DNA of 64,000 nucleotides from JAHDCJ01 sp039028895 (GTDB lineage Bacteria; Bacteroidota; Bacteroidia; Chitinophagales; Saprospiraceae). Of the stretch, positions 1 to 7,777 are shown piece after piece. A program made the translations under genes and the position numbers. The stretch lies in the NCBI GenBank assembly GCA_039028895.1, contig JBCCHF010000013.1, positions 66,904 to 130,903 of the forward strand, given 5' to 3'. The notes under the pieces were generated by a model, which was given only the letters and a program-made list of their open reading frames with translations, was not told where the DNA came from and searched no databases. Positions within the stretch are counted from its first letter, which is position 1. The number at the start of each line of letters is the position of its first letter.

Positions 1-2
1 TG

Positions 3-110
3 ATCAAGGACCTAAACGATCCTGATATGATTGAATTGACGCATAATACGCTAATACCAGCCTTTTTACAGGATGCCATTCATGAATTAAGTCTTCAAAC
101 TATCTCATAA
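3..110 (+). CDS. C-terminal end of an unidentified protein (5' end outside window)
   Basis: An open frame enters from the left edge and ends at a TAA at 108-110, giving 35 residues ending in LSLQTIS. It lies 11 bp upstream of the ATP-grasp gene at 122 on the same strand, so it is probably the preceding gene of the same operon. The fragment is too short to assign a family. Confidence 0.55.
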   Translation: MKDLNDPDMIELTHNTLIPAFLQDAIHELSLQTIS

Positions 111-121
111 TCCCCAATCCA

Positions 122-1315
122 ATGATCTCGGAAGTCCGGAAAGCTTATAACGCCGCTTTCACACAGGAAAGATACGAGGCTTTTCTCAACACCATTAACA
201 CCACCTACAAACACAGGCCGCCATTCAGAATTGGAGAAACCCCTGTTTTTGTGCCTGCAGATTTCAAAAAGAAGTTATTCCAGGCTTGTGAGGAGATTAC
301 TGATGTTATTTGCCAGCCTGATTTTAAAGACTTGTCGCAAGGGGCTATTCTGGCAGGGCAGGAAGTGCCGGGCGAAGATGACCACACCTTATTCCTTCAA
401 ATGGATTTTGGAGTTTGCCGAGAAGAAAATGGTGAATTATCTCCTCAATTAATAGAAGTGCAGGGTTTTCCCTCTTTATATTTCTTCCAGGATTTGCTTG
501 CTAATGCTTACCGCAAACATTTTGAATATCCTGAGAATTTTACCCATCTCTTCGGCGGTTTAACTTCTGAGGAATATATGGAGCTGCTACGGAAAAATAT
601 TGTCGGGACTTCAAAAGCCGAGAATGTTATCCTTCTTGAAATCGAGCCAGAGAAACAAGTAACAAGGATTGACTTTCTGGGTGCAACCCATCACCTTGGT
701 ATTCCAACGCTTTGTGTTTCGGATCTCCAAATGAGTGGTAATGATGTCTTTTACAGGAATGCCAATGGTCAAATGATCCAGGTTGAGAAAATCCTTAACC
801 GGGTAATTTTTGATGAACTGATCAACCGTAGTGACCTGAAACGTGATTTCCTTTTCACAAAAGGTCCAAATGTGGATTGGATTGGTCATCCAAACTGGTT
901 TTTCCGAATTAGTAAACATACCCTGCCATTGCTGAAAAGCCAGTATGTACCTGATAGCCGATTGTTAAGTGATGTGGATGAAATTCCAAAAGACCTTCAG
1001 AACTACGTATTGAAACCGCTTTATTCTTTCGCAGGCTCAGGGGTGTTGATCAATATTAATGAACACGACCTGACGGGCATTAAGAATAAAGAGAACTACA
1101 TTCTGCAAAGAAAAGTAGCTTATGCTCCTGTGGTGGAAACACATGACCAACCTGCTAAATGCGAGATCAGGATGTTGATGTTGTGGGAAAAAGGTGAAGC
1201 AAGACCAAGAATTGTGAATAACTTGGCGAGATTGAGTAAAGGGGAAATGATCGGTGTTAGATACAATAAGAATAAAGAATGGGTAGGCGCTAGTGTCGCC
1301 TTGTTTGAAAGCTAA
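122..1315 (+). CDS. ATP-grasp-like ligase, glutathionylspermidine-synthase-like C-terminal half
   Basis: This 397-residue protein has no signal peptide and is predicted cytoplasmic. The C-terminal third carries ATP-grasp-like features: VLKPLYSFAGSGV near residue 300 fits the lysine and glycine-rich nucleotide-binding strand, YILQRKV fits the adenine-contacting strand, and VNNLARLSKG near 370 fits the acidic/Asn metal-site strand. The N-terminal two thirds (with LIEVQGFPS near 115) would hold the substrate-binding part, as in circularly permuted ATP-grasp proteins. The family forms carboxylate-amine bonds at the expense of ATP; the substrate here is unknown. The gene is followed after 37 bp by a second, unrelated ATP-grasp gene on the same strand, suggesting two sequential ligation steps. 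The ATP-grasp assignment rests on motif reading alone and the product is a guess. Confidence 0.7.
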   Translation: MISEVRKAYNAAFTQERYEAFLNTINTTYKHRPPFRIGETPVFVPADFKKKLFQACEEITDVICQPDFKDLSQGAILAGQEVPGEDDHTLFLQMDFGVCREENGELSPQLIEVQGFPSLYFFQDLLANAYRKHFEYPENFTHLFGGLTSEEYMELLRKNIVGTSKAENVILLEIEPEKQVTRIDFLGATHHLGIPTLCVSDLQMSGNDVFYRNANGQMIQVEKILNRVIFDELINRSDLKRDFLFTKGPNVDWIGHPNWFFRISKHTLPLLKSQYVPDSRLLSDVDEIPKDLQNYVLKPLYSFAGSGVLININEHDLTGIKNKENYILQRKVAYAPVVETHDQPAKCEIRMLMLWEKGEARPRIVNNLARLSKGEMIGVRYNKNKEWVGASVALFES

Positions 1316-1352
1316 CAAAAACTTGTCCCTTCCGGGAAAAACCAATTAAAAA

Positions 1353-2540
1353 ATGAACTTCCTCTGTATATCCAACGAATTCAAAGGACAAGATTTCCTG
1401 ACCTTTTGCAAGAAAGAAGGCAACAACGTTTTCCTTGTGACATCAAAAGAACATGAAAATGACGCATGGCCAAGAGAGGCTATTGATGAAATGTTTTTCA
1501 TGGAAAAAGATGATAAAGACAATTGGAGTCTTGAAGATCTTGTACTGGGAACAGCTTATTTGATGAGAAGCAAGAAAATTGATCGCATCGTTGCACTTGA
1601 TGATTTCGATGTTGAAAAAGCAGCTCACTTACGTGAAGTATTCCGCATTCCAGGAATGGGGGAAACAACTCATCGTTATTTCAGAGACAAACTGGCTATG
1701 CGGGTAAAGGCTGCCGAAGAAGGGATAAATGTTCCTGGCTTTTCAGGCTTGTTCAACGATGAAGCAGTCAACGAGTTTATCCGTACAGTACCTGCACCCT
1801 GGGTCGTTAAGCCAAGGGGTAAAGCATCTGCTTCAGGTATCAAAAAAGTACATTCAGGAGAAGAGCTTTGGCAAGTCATTCATAGCCTGGGTGAAGAGCG
1901 CCACCTTTTCCTTGTAGAGCAATTTGCCCCTGGTGATGTCTTCCATACAGATGCCATCTGTGTTGATGGTAAACCAGTTTTTTGCCGCGTTTCACAATAC
2001 TTGAATACGCCTTTGGAAGTCGCTCACGGTGGTGGTGTCTTCAGATCATGTACCGTTGAATTCGGCTCAGACCTTGATAAAAAACTTCAAAAGTTAACTG
2101 CTGAGGTAATGAAGGCTTTTGGAATGCAATTCAGTGCTTCCCACACAGAGTTTATCAGATCAGCCGAGACCGGAGAATTTTACTTCCTGGAAACTTCTTC
2201 CAGGGTAGGTGGGGCTCATCTCGCTGAAATGGTAGAGGCTTCATCAGGCATCAACCTTTGGGGAGAATGGGCACGACTTGAAACCGCAGAAGCAAAAGGA
2301 ATTAAATACAAATTACCAAAAGTCAGAAACGATTACGCCGGTATTTTAGTATCATTAAGCCGTTATGCTCACCCTGATTCATCATCCTTTACCGCACCTG
2401 AAATCTGCTGGCGCCTCAATAAAGAATACCACATAGGGATGATCCTCAAATCAAATGATCGGCAAAGGATACTTGGCATACTCGACGATTACGCCCATAA
2501 AGTGTTCAATGATTTTCACGCTAGCGCCCCGGCGGATTAG
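1353..2540 (+). CDS. ATP-grasp domain protein (carbamoyl-phosphate-synthase/biotin-carboxylase-like fold)
   Basis: A 395-residue cytoplasmic protein with the standard ATP-grasp order: an N-terminal pre-ATP-grasp Rossmann-like part (MNFLCISNEFKG), a helical part with DKLAMRVKAAEEGINVP near 110-130 that matches the usual (D/S)Kxxxxxxxxxxgv(P) entry, the nucleotide-binding strand WVVKPRGKASASGI near 150-163, the acidic strand FLVEQFAPGDVFHTDAI near 185-201, and the metal-binding segment FYFLETSSRVGGAHLAEMV near 285-303, where E and R/N positions bind Mg-ATP. Such enzymes ligate an acid to an amine or thiol through an acyl phosphate. It follows the other ATP-grasp gene after 37 bp and is probably co-transcribed. 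Its 3' end overlaps the convergent yjjG gene by 20 bp. Substrates are not deducible from the window. Confidence 0.85.
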   Translation: MNFLCISNEFKGQDFLTFCKKEGNNVFLVTSKEHENDAWPREAIDEMFFMEKDDKDNWSLEDLVLGTAYLMRSKKIDRIVALDDFDVEKAAHLREVFRIPGMGETTHRYFRDKLAMRVKAAEEGINVPGFSGLFNDEAVNEFIRTVPAPWVVKPRGKASASGIKKVHSGEELWQVIHSLGEERHLFLVEQFAPGDVFHTDAICVDGKPVFCRVSQYLNTPLEVAHGGGVFRSCTVEFGSDLDKKLQKLTAEVMKAFGMQFSASHTEFIRSAETGEFYFLETSSRVGGAHLAEMVEASSGINLWGEWARLETAEAKGIKYKLPKVRNDYAGILVSLSRYAHPDSSSFTAPEICWRLNKEYHIGMILKSNDRQRILGILDDYAHKVFNDFHASAPAD

Positions 2541-3231
2541 TAACTAAAGTCTCCAATTCGAGAAATCCACTAACTTCAAAAGTAGGCTTGCTCTCAGGTG
2601 GGCTAGCCTTATGTGTTGGATTATACCAGCAGGTGTCTACCCCATAATTATTACCGCCAGTAATGTCTGAACTCAGACTGTCGCCAATAACAAGTACCTG
2701 GTCTTTGGCAGGATGTCCAATCTGATTGAAGGTATAATCAAAAAATCCTTTATGTGGTTTTGAATAACCGATTTCGTCTGAGACGACTATGGTGTGAAAA
2801 AAATTCCCGATGTCTGCCCTGTTGATCCTAGGGCGTTGGACCTCTTTGAGTCCATTCGTGATAATGGCTAATTTGAATTTGCTTTCCAGGTTTTTGAGCA
2901 GGTCGACAGCTCCAGGCAACATTTTGGTGTGATCCACAAGATTCATCAGGTACTTATGATTCATATGAATTGGGTCGCCACGGTGATTGGTCGCTTGCAA
3001 AAACAGGTCAAAGCGTTTTGAGCGTAACTCATCCTGGGTGATCTTTTGCTCTTCAAGCTCTTTCCATACTTTTTTATTGATCTTCAAATAAGTTTGAAAG
3101 TAATCGGCTTGTCGCTGCATACCCATTTCCTCGAGGGTAGCCCAGAATGCTAATTCTGCCGAACCGTCGAAGTCAAAAAGTGTGTTATCTGCATCAAATA
3201 ACAACCATTCGTATTTTTTGCTTTTACTCAA
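2521..3231 (-). CDS. yjjG: YjjG-family noncanonical pyrimidine nucleotidase (HAD superfamily)
   Basis: A 236-residue HAD hydrolase. Motif I is LLFDADNTLFDFD at residues 10-22 (nucleophile Asp and acid/base Asp), the threonine of motif II is in LAIITNG, and motif III/IV is KPHKGFFDY followed by VLVIGDSLSSDI. The spacing and the LFDADNTLFDF wording are those of YjjG, which dephosphorylates noncanonical pyrimidine nucleoside monophosphates in nucleotide-pool cleaning. It is the last gene of a tight glgA-glgC-yjjG run (5 bp after glgC) and its 3' end overlaps the convergent ATP-grasp gene by 20 bp. Its place in a glycogen operon may be incidental; a sugar-phosphate substrate is an alternative, though the family match favours nucleotides. 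Confidence 0.88.
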   Translation of the reverse strand: MSKSKKYEWLLFDADNTLFDFDGSAELAFWATLEEMGMQRQADYFQTYLKINKKVWKELEEQKITQDELRSKRFDLFLQATNHRGDPIHMNHKYLMNLVDHTKMLPGAVDLLKNLESKFKLAIITNGLKEVQRPRINRADIGNFFHTIVVSDEIGYSKPHKGFFDYTFNQIGHPAKDQVLVIGDSLSSDITGGNNYGVDTCWYNPTHKASPPESKPTFEVSGFLELETLVTNPPGR

Positions 3232-3236
3232 TGCAC

Positions 3237-4544
3237 TTATTTTTTCTTTTTTTCTTTTGGCAATCCGATGACTGTTCCATCAGGTATTACGCCATGCTTT
3301 TTGACGACTACAATACCATTTACAATGCAATAAGCCTCTTCTTCTGAATCTGGTAATGACACTGATCCCCTGATTGTGACATTATCGCCGATCTTACAAT
3401 TTTTATCAAGAATGGCGTCTTCGATGTAGCAGTTTTTGCCGACACCAATAGGTGGTACAGGAGCAGAATCTTCCATTTCTTCAATAGTTTGGTAAAAATC
3501 GGCACCAAACATAATCACATTTTTTAGTTCTGACTTTTTACCTATTCTTGATCGAATACCGACTATTGTTCTTTCGACTTTCTTGGCGTGCACAATGCAT
3601 CCCTCAGCCAAAACAGATTTATTGAATTTAGTACCAAAAACTTTTGATGGCGGGAGCATCCTTGCACGGGTATAAACCGTATTATCGCCATCGAAGAAAT
3701 TAAACTCCGGTACATTATCTGTAAATGCCAGGTTGGCTTCAAAAAAGGATCTGATAGTTCCGATATCTGTCCAGTAACCCTGGTAGGCGTAGCTGGCAAC
3801 CGTGTAGTCTCCATTGATAGCGGATGGAATAATCTCTTTGCCAAAATCCATCGCTTTTTCATTTTGCTCAAACAGATTGCCCAGTGCAGTCCTGCTAAAG
3901 ATGTAGATCCCCATTGAAGCCAGGTATTTTTTACCAGCTTTAGAATGTTCCGGAGCTACTGGAGACTCCCATTTGTCAAGTTCATCAAGTGATGGTTTTT
4001 CAACAAAGCTGTCAATCATACCATCCTTATTCACTTTCATAATGCCAAAACCAGTTGCATCATGCGCATTGACAGGGATGGTTGCAAGCGTGAGATCAGC
4101 AGCTTGCTCAATATGATAATCAAGCAGTTTCTCGAAATCCATCTGATATAGTTGATCACCAGACAAGACGAGAATATAGTCAAAGTCGTGGTTTTTTAGG
4201 TGTGGCACTGATTGTCTCACGGCGTCAGCGGTCCCTTGATACCATTCTAGTGACGAACGGGTTTGCTCCGCAGCAAGAATGTCAACAAAGCCATAACCAA
4301 AACTATCAAAGTGGAACGTATTTTTGATATGCCTGTTGAGTGATGCAGAGTTGAACTGGGTCAAGACAAACATGCGCTTTACCCCTGAATTAAGGCAGTT
4401 TGAAATTGGAATATCAATCAAGCGATATTTTCCTCCAATAGGAACCGCTGGTTTTGACCGGAGTTGGGTTAATGGGTATAGTCTTGTACCTGCTCCGCCT
4501 CCCAGGATGAGGGAGACCATCTTTTTCTTTTGATTTTTTGGCAC
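3237..4544 (-). CDS. glgC: Glucose-1-phosphate adenylyltransferase
   Basis: The 435-residue enzyme makes ADP-glucose from glucose-1-phosphate and ATP, the first committed step of glycogen synthesis. The N-terminal nucleotidyltransferase domain shows LILGGGAGTRLYPLT at 11-25, then the conserved RSKPAVPIGGKYRLID block, LSGDQLYQMD for metal binding, and GIYIFSR further on. The C-terminal third is a left-handed beta-helix (hexapeptide-like turns, GKNCYIEDAILDKNCKIGD) that contributes allosteric control. Length and motifs resemble the longer plant/cyanobacterial-type enzymes. The gene sits 7 bp after glgA in the same direction, forming a minimal glycogen operon. No branching enzyme or phosphorylase is in the window. 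Confidence 0.97.
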   Translation of the reverse strand: MPKNQKKKMVSLILGGGAGTRLYPLTQLRSKPAVPIGGKYRLIDIPISNCLNSGVKRMFVLTQFNSASLNRHIKNTFHFDSFGYGFVDILAAEQTRSSLEWYQGTADAVRQSVPHLKNHDFDYILVLSGDQLYQMDFEKLLDYHIEQAADLTLATIPVNAHDATGFGIMKVNKDGMIDSFVEKPSLDELDKWESPVAPEHSKAGKKYLASMGIYIFSRTALGNLFEQNEKAMDFGKEIIPSAINGDYTVASYAYQGYWTDIGTIRSFFEANLAFTDNVPEFNFFDGDNTVYTRARMLPPSKVFGTKFNKSVLAEGCIVHAKKVERTIVGIRSRIGKKSELKNVIMFGADFYQTIEEMEDSAPVPPIGVGKNCYIEDAILDKNCKIGDNVTIRGSVSLPDSEEEAYCIVNGIVVVKKHGVIPDGTVIGLPKEKKKK

Positions 4545-4551
4545 GAGGTGT

Positions 4552-5985
4552 TTATTTTTTAGTAAGTGAATTGTAAATATTGATATACGATTCCGCTGAT
4601 CTTTCCCAGGAAAAATCTAGGCTCATAATGCGCTTTTGAAGTTCGCTAAAGTATTTCTTTGACTTGTATACTTCTGTTGCCCGGTATAAGGCGAGCCCAG
4701 CATCATCAAGGGTGAAGTGATCGAATCGGATACCACGACCGTCCTCTTCTCCAACATCACTCACCGTATCACGAAGTCCGCCCACTGATCGCACAATAGG
4801 CACTGTACCATATCTCATGGCATACATCTGGTTCAGGCCACAAGGCTCAACCCTTGAGGGCATGAGCAAGAAGTCAGAGCCTGCATATAGTTGATGCGCC
4901 AATCCTTCATTATACTCCAATTGGGCATGGAAAAATCCCTTGAAATGCTCTCCCATACGTCCGAGTACATCCATTAAGTAGGGGTCTCCGGTGCCTAATA
5001 CAATAAAAGAAGCTTGTTGTCCGGAATAAAGAAACTGGCTTATCAGATCAGGGATCAGGTCAGCGCCTTTTTCTCTTACCAGCCTTCCGATAAAGGTGAT
5101 CAAGGGTAAATCCGGATTAAGGCCGAAATGGTCAGTAAGCGCTTTTTTGTTTTTCTTTTTAAAGTTGGGAACAGATTTTTTGAGCTGCTGTACCAGGTAA
5201 GGGTCAGTTTTTGGATCCCATACCTCTGAATCGATACCATTAATGATACCAGTGGATTTTGGGTTTTCCTGTCTGAACAGATTTTCCAGACCATTAGATT
5301 TCTGGTTCAGTTCTTCCAGGTAACTTGGAGATACAGTAGTGAGATGCCAACAGGTTTTTATTCCGGTGGCAAGTGGATTGATAGTGTGATTCCAATCCAG
5401 TAATCCAATATCTTCTACTTTAAAGTAGGGTAGAAGGTGTTTGCCATTCCAACTAAAAGCACCATGGTATTCCCCATTGTGAATAGTGAATACAGTGGGG
5501 ATGTTCTGTAAACTCTCAAACTCAAAACTATGCTTGACCATGAAAGGCGTCAGTCCTGTATGATGATCATGGCAGTGCAATACATCAGGTTTTTTGGCAA
5601 AGCTAGCGACCCATTTGAGGACAGCCATCTGGAAACACAAGTACCGTTCGGCTTCATCCTGGTAATAGTTGCCACTAGGATCAGCATAAACACCCGGCCG
5701 ATCAAACTTCCCGGGAATGGCTACTACAAACAATGGAAATCCCAGTTCATTCGAATCCAACTGCTGGATAGCAAAGGGAATATTATCATGATGTAACCTA
5801 ACCTCTCCGTGATGAACAGTTGTGAATTTGCGCTGATTGATCCAGGGCAAACTGTAACGCGGAATGATGACTCCCGTTTCCATTCCAGCCTTAGTCAGAT
5901 ATTTGGGCAAAGCACCAACGACATCTGCTAATCCGCCCACTTTGGCTGCTGGATAACACTCTACTGAAATATGTAATACATTCAT
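4552..5985 (-). CDS. glgA: Glycogen synthase (ADP-glucose type, GT5)
   Basis: The 477-residue GT5 enzyme transfers glucose from ADP-glucose to the non-reducing end of glycogen. It begins MNVLHISVECYPAAKVGGLADVVGALP, where KVGGL is the ADP-glucose-binding lysine loop. Further landmarks are HCHDHHTGL near 140, TIHNGEYHG near 168, and the C-terminal GT-B domain with FIGRLVREKGADL near 300 and SRVEPCGLNQMYAMRYGTVP near 380 (catalytic glutamate and sugar contacts). It is the promoter-proximal gene of glgA-glgC-yjjG. Upstream is a candidate -7 element overlapped by an inverted repeat, so expression may be repressor-controlled. Coding quality is uniform and no lesions are visible. Confidence 0.97.
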   Translation of the reverse strand: MNVLHISVECYPAAKVGGLADVVGALPKYLTKAGMETGVIIPRYSLPWINQRKFTTVHHGEVRLHHDNIPFAIQQLDSNELGFPLFVVAIPGKFDRPGVYADPSGNYYQDEAERYLCFQMAVLKWVASFAKKPDVLHCHDHHTGLTPFMVKHSFEFESLQNIPTVFTIHNGEYHGAFSWNGKHLLPYFKVEDIGLLDWNHTINPLATGIKTCWHLTTVSPSYLEELNQKSNGLENLFRQENPKSTGIINGIDSEVWDPKTDPYLVQQLKKSVPNFKKKNKKALTDHFGLNPDLPLITFIGRLVREKGADLIPDLISQFLYSGQQASFIVLGTGDPYLMDVLGRMGEHFKGFFHAQLEYNEGLAHQLYAGSDFLLMPSRVEPCGLNQMYAMRYGTVPIVRSVGGLRDTVSDVGEEDGRGIRFDHFTLDDAGLALYRATEVYKSKKYFSELQKRIMSLDFSWERSAESYINIYNSLTKK

Positions 5986-6001
5986 AGGATAAAATATTGT
6001 G

Positions 6002-6033
6002 CAAAGGTACGGTCAAATTGGCTAATACCGTAC
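6002..6033 (-). promoter_or_regulatory. Candidate glgA promoter -7 element with overlapping inverted repeat
   Basis: On the minus strand TACCTTTG (6009-6002) matches the Bacteroidota TAnnTTTG element and sits 16 bp before the glgA ATG, implying a very short leader. A perfect 7-bp inverted repeat, GTACGGT (6007-6013) and ACCGTAC (6027-6033), has centres 20 bp apart (two helical turns) and overlaps the element, as a repressor site would. No TTG was found at the expected -33 position, so the promoter call is tentative. Confidence 0.4.
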
Positions 6034-6128
6034 ATTCTAGTGATAAATTTTGGTTAAAATAAACCGAACTTTTAGCAATGATCAAGGAGGTAATCAGGGC
6101 AGGTTATAGGAATAGTGTCTAAATAAGT

Positions 6129-7658
6129 ATGAGACGCCTTTTTCTATGTGTTTTTACCGGACTGATATTGTCAGGCTTCATTCAAAATGTTGCCGTGGCC
6201 AATTACCTTCCGCTCCTCACCGAAGGAAAATCTTGGGACGCTTTTCGATGGGATAATAATGAATGTATTATTACCCCTTATTGTGATGGCAAACGATACT
6301 GGGCCGATGGGGATACTTTGATTGAAGGTATCTTTTACAAGAAGATGTGGGCCGCTGAAATTGTTTCTACTCAGCTTCCCGTTTTTCAACCGCCATATGA
6401 CTTTTCAGGCAATATTTTCCTGGCCGGATTCATGAGAGAAGATACGATGACTAAACAAGTGTTCTCAAGACGAATAGAGTCAGGCGGACAAGAATACCTC
6501 ACCTACGATTTCAGCCTTGAAATAGGAGATAGTTTGCTGGTTGATTACGTACAGGATACTTACGTTTACCTAGATACCATTTTGGAAATAACCACTCTGA
6601 ATGGAGACAACTCTCGGCTTTTCAAGTTTTCAGGCTGGCCATTTACCATTACCGAACTGGAATATATCGAGGGGGTAGGTGGTATGGAAAATCCTTTATT
6701 CCCTTTTGGTCCGTTTTTCGAAGCCGGAGAGGATTTGCAATGCGTTCATTTGAATGGTGAAGACTATTATGATTTTGGGGGGTGTCTCTACATGCCACCG
6801 CCATTGCCACAAGAGTTGGCTTATGCCCCGCTTACAGGACAAAACATTGCCTGGAGAGAAACTGAAGTACATGGAGATATGGGACAAACAGTCTATTATT
6901 CCCATCACTATTATTACCTGGCTGGCGATACGGTGATAAATGATCAATCTTATTCATTATTATTTCGGGGAGATTATCCTTTCGCGGTTCAAGGTGAAGC
7001 TTTGGCCGGTAGTTTTGAGGGATACATTTATGAAGTCGATAAAAGAGTTTTTTATGCACCGGATGGTGATCTTGAGGTACAAGGCCTGGTTTACGACTTT
7101 AACCTTGGAGTAGGTGATTCTTTGTTTTTGGATGTTAATATCCTTCCGTGGACCATATCGCCTGTATTAATAACAGGAGTTGATATTATTCAGCTTGAAA
7201 ATGGAGAATTCAGGAGAAAGTATTTAATCAATTATAGCACGAATTACAATTTTATTATCGAAGGTATCGGCAACGGTCGTGGTGGTCTTTTATATCCTGA
7301 GGGTGGAAGTACGCTAGATCACATTAATTCACTTCATTGTGTGGCTTCTGAAGATGAACTGCTTTACAGCAATAATTGGATAAACAATGGTGGTGACTGT
7401 CTAGATATCACAGTTTCGAATGAGGATATCCAATTTGAAGAATTTTATATTTATCCAAATCCTGTTTCAAGTGCATTGTTTTTTTCAAAACACCTGGAAT
7501 TAGTTGATATTAAGGTGTTTACCTTGCTTGGGCAACTAGCCAAAAGTTATGTCGGGTTTTCAGGCCAGCAAATTGAAGTTGGAGAATTACCAAGAGGGGT
7601 TTATGTAGTAGTGATACAAGGAGAGGTTGACTATGTACGGAAGATTGTGAAGGAGTGA
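6129..7658 (+). CDS. Secreted T9SS-sorted protein with duplicated central module
   Basis: A 509-residue protein with an N-terminal signal peptide (hydrophobic residues 4-24, cleavage after VAVA) and a C-terminal type A T9SS sorting domain starting at FYIYPNPVSS near residue 438, with the usual LPRGVYVVVIQ and a terminal basic KIVKE. The middle consists of two related modules of about 200 residues. Both begin with a short extended strand, then GDTLI or GDTVI, a Tyr-rich strand, a LTYDFSLEIGDSL or VYDFNLGVGDSL segment, and end at an EGVGG or EGIGN turn followed by LQCVHL or LHCVAS. This suggests a surface-exposed two-module binding or structural protein. No catalytic motif is recognised. It is divergent from glgA and appears to be a single-gene unit. 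Confidence 0.85.
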   Translation: MRRLFLCVFTGLILSGFIQNVAVANYLPLLTEGKSWDAFRWDNNECIITPYCDGKRYWADGDTLIEGIFYKKMWAAEIVSTQLPVFQPPYDFSGNIFLAGFMREDTMTKQVFSRRIESGGQEYLTYDFSLEIGDSLLVDYVQDTYVYLDTILEITTLNGDNSRLFKFSGWPFTITELEYIEGVGGMENPLFPFGPFFEAGEDLQCVHLNGEDYYDFGGCLYMPPPLPQELAYAPLTGQNIAWRETEVHGDMGQTVYYSHHYYYLAGDTVINDQSYSLLFRGDYPFAVQGEALAGSFEGYIYEVDKRVFYAPDGDLEVQGLVYDFNLGVGDSLFLDVNILPWTISPVLITGVDIIQLENGEFRRKYLINYSTNYNFIIEGIGNGRGGLLYPEGGSTLDHINSLHCVASEDELLYSNNWINNGGDCLDITVSNEDIQFEEFYIYPNPVSSALFFSKHLELVDIKVFTLLGQLAKSYVGFSGQQIEVGELPRGVYVVVIQGEVDYVRKIVKE

Positions 7659-7681
7659 TTGTGTGTCCACCTCAACCCTAA

Positions 7682-7777
7682 CCCTTCTCCCCCGACGCTC
7701 AGGTTGGGATTTGACACTCCAGGAGAAGGGAACTGATGTGCCCCTCCAATTGGATGGATTATGGGAGATAGGAGGGG
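7682..7777. repeat. Intergenic palindromic element (two hairpins)
   Basis: The gap between the T9SS gene and the aminopeptidase gene holds two inverted repeats. CCCTTCTCC (7682-7690) pairs with GGAGAAGGG (7722-7730), and CCCCTCC (7741-7747) pairs with GGAGGGG (7771-7777), the latter abutting the aminopeptidase stop codon. The preceding CCTCAACCCTAACCC string resembles dispersed intergenic repeats common in environmental genomes. It could act as a bidirectional transcription stop for these convergent genes, but there is no T-run. Confidence 0.5.
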
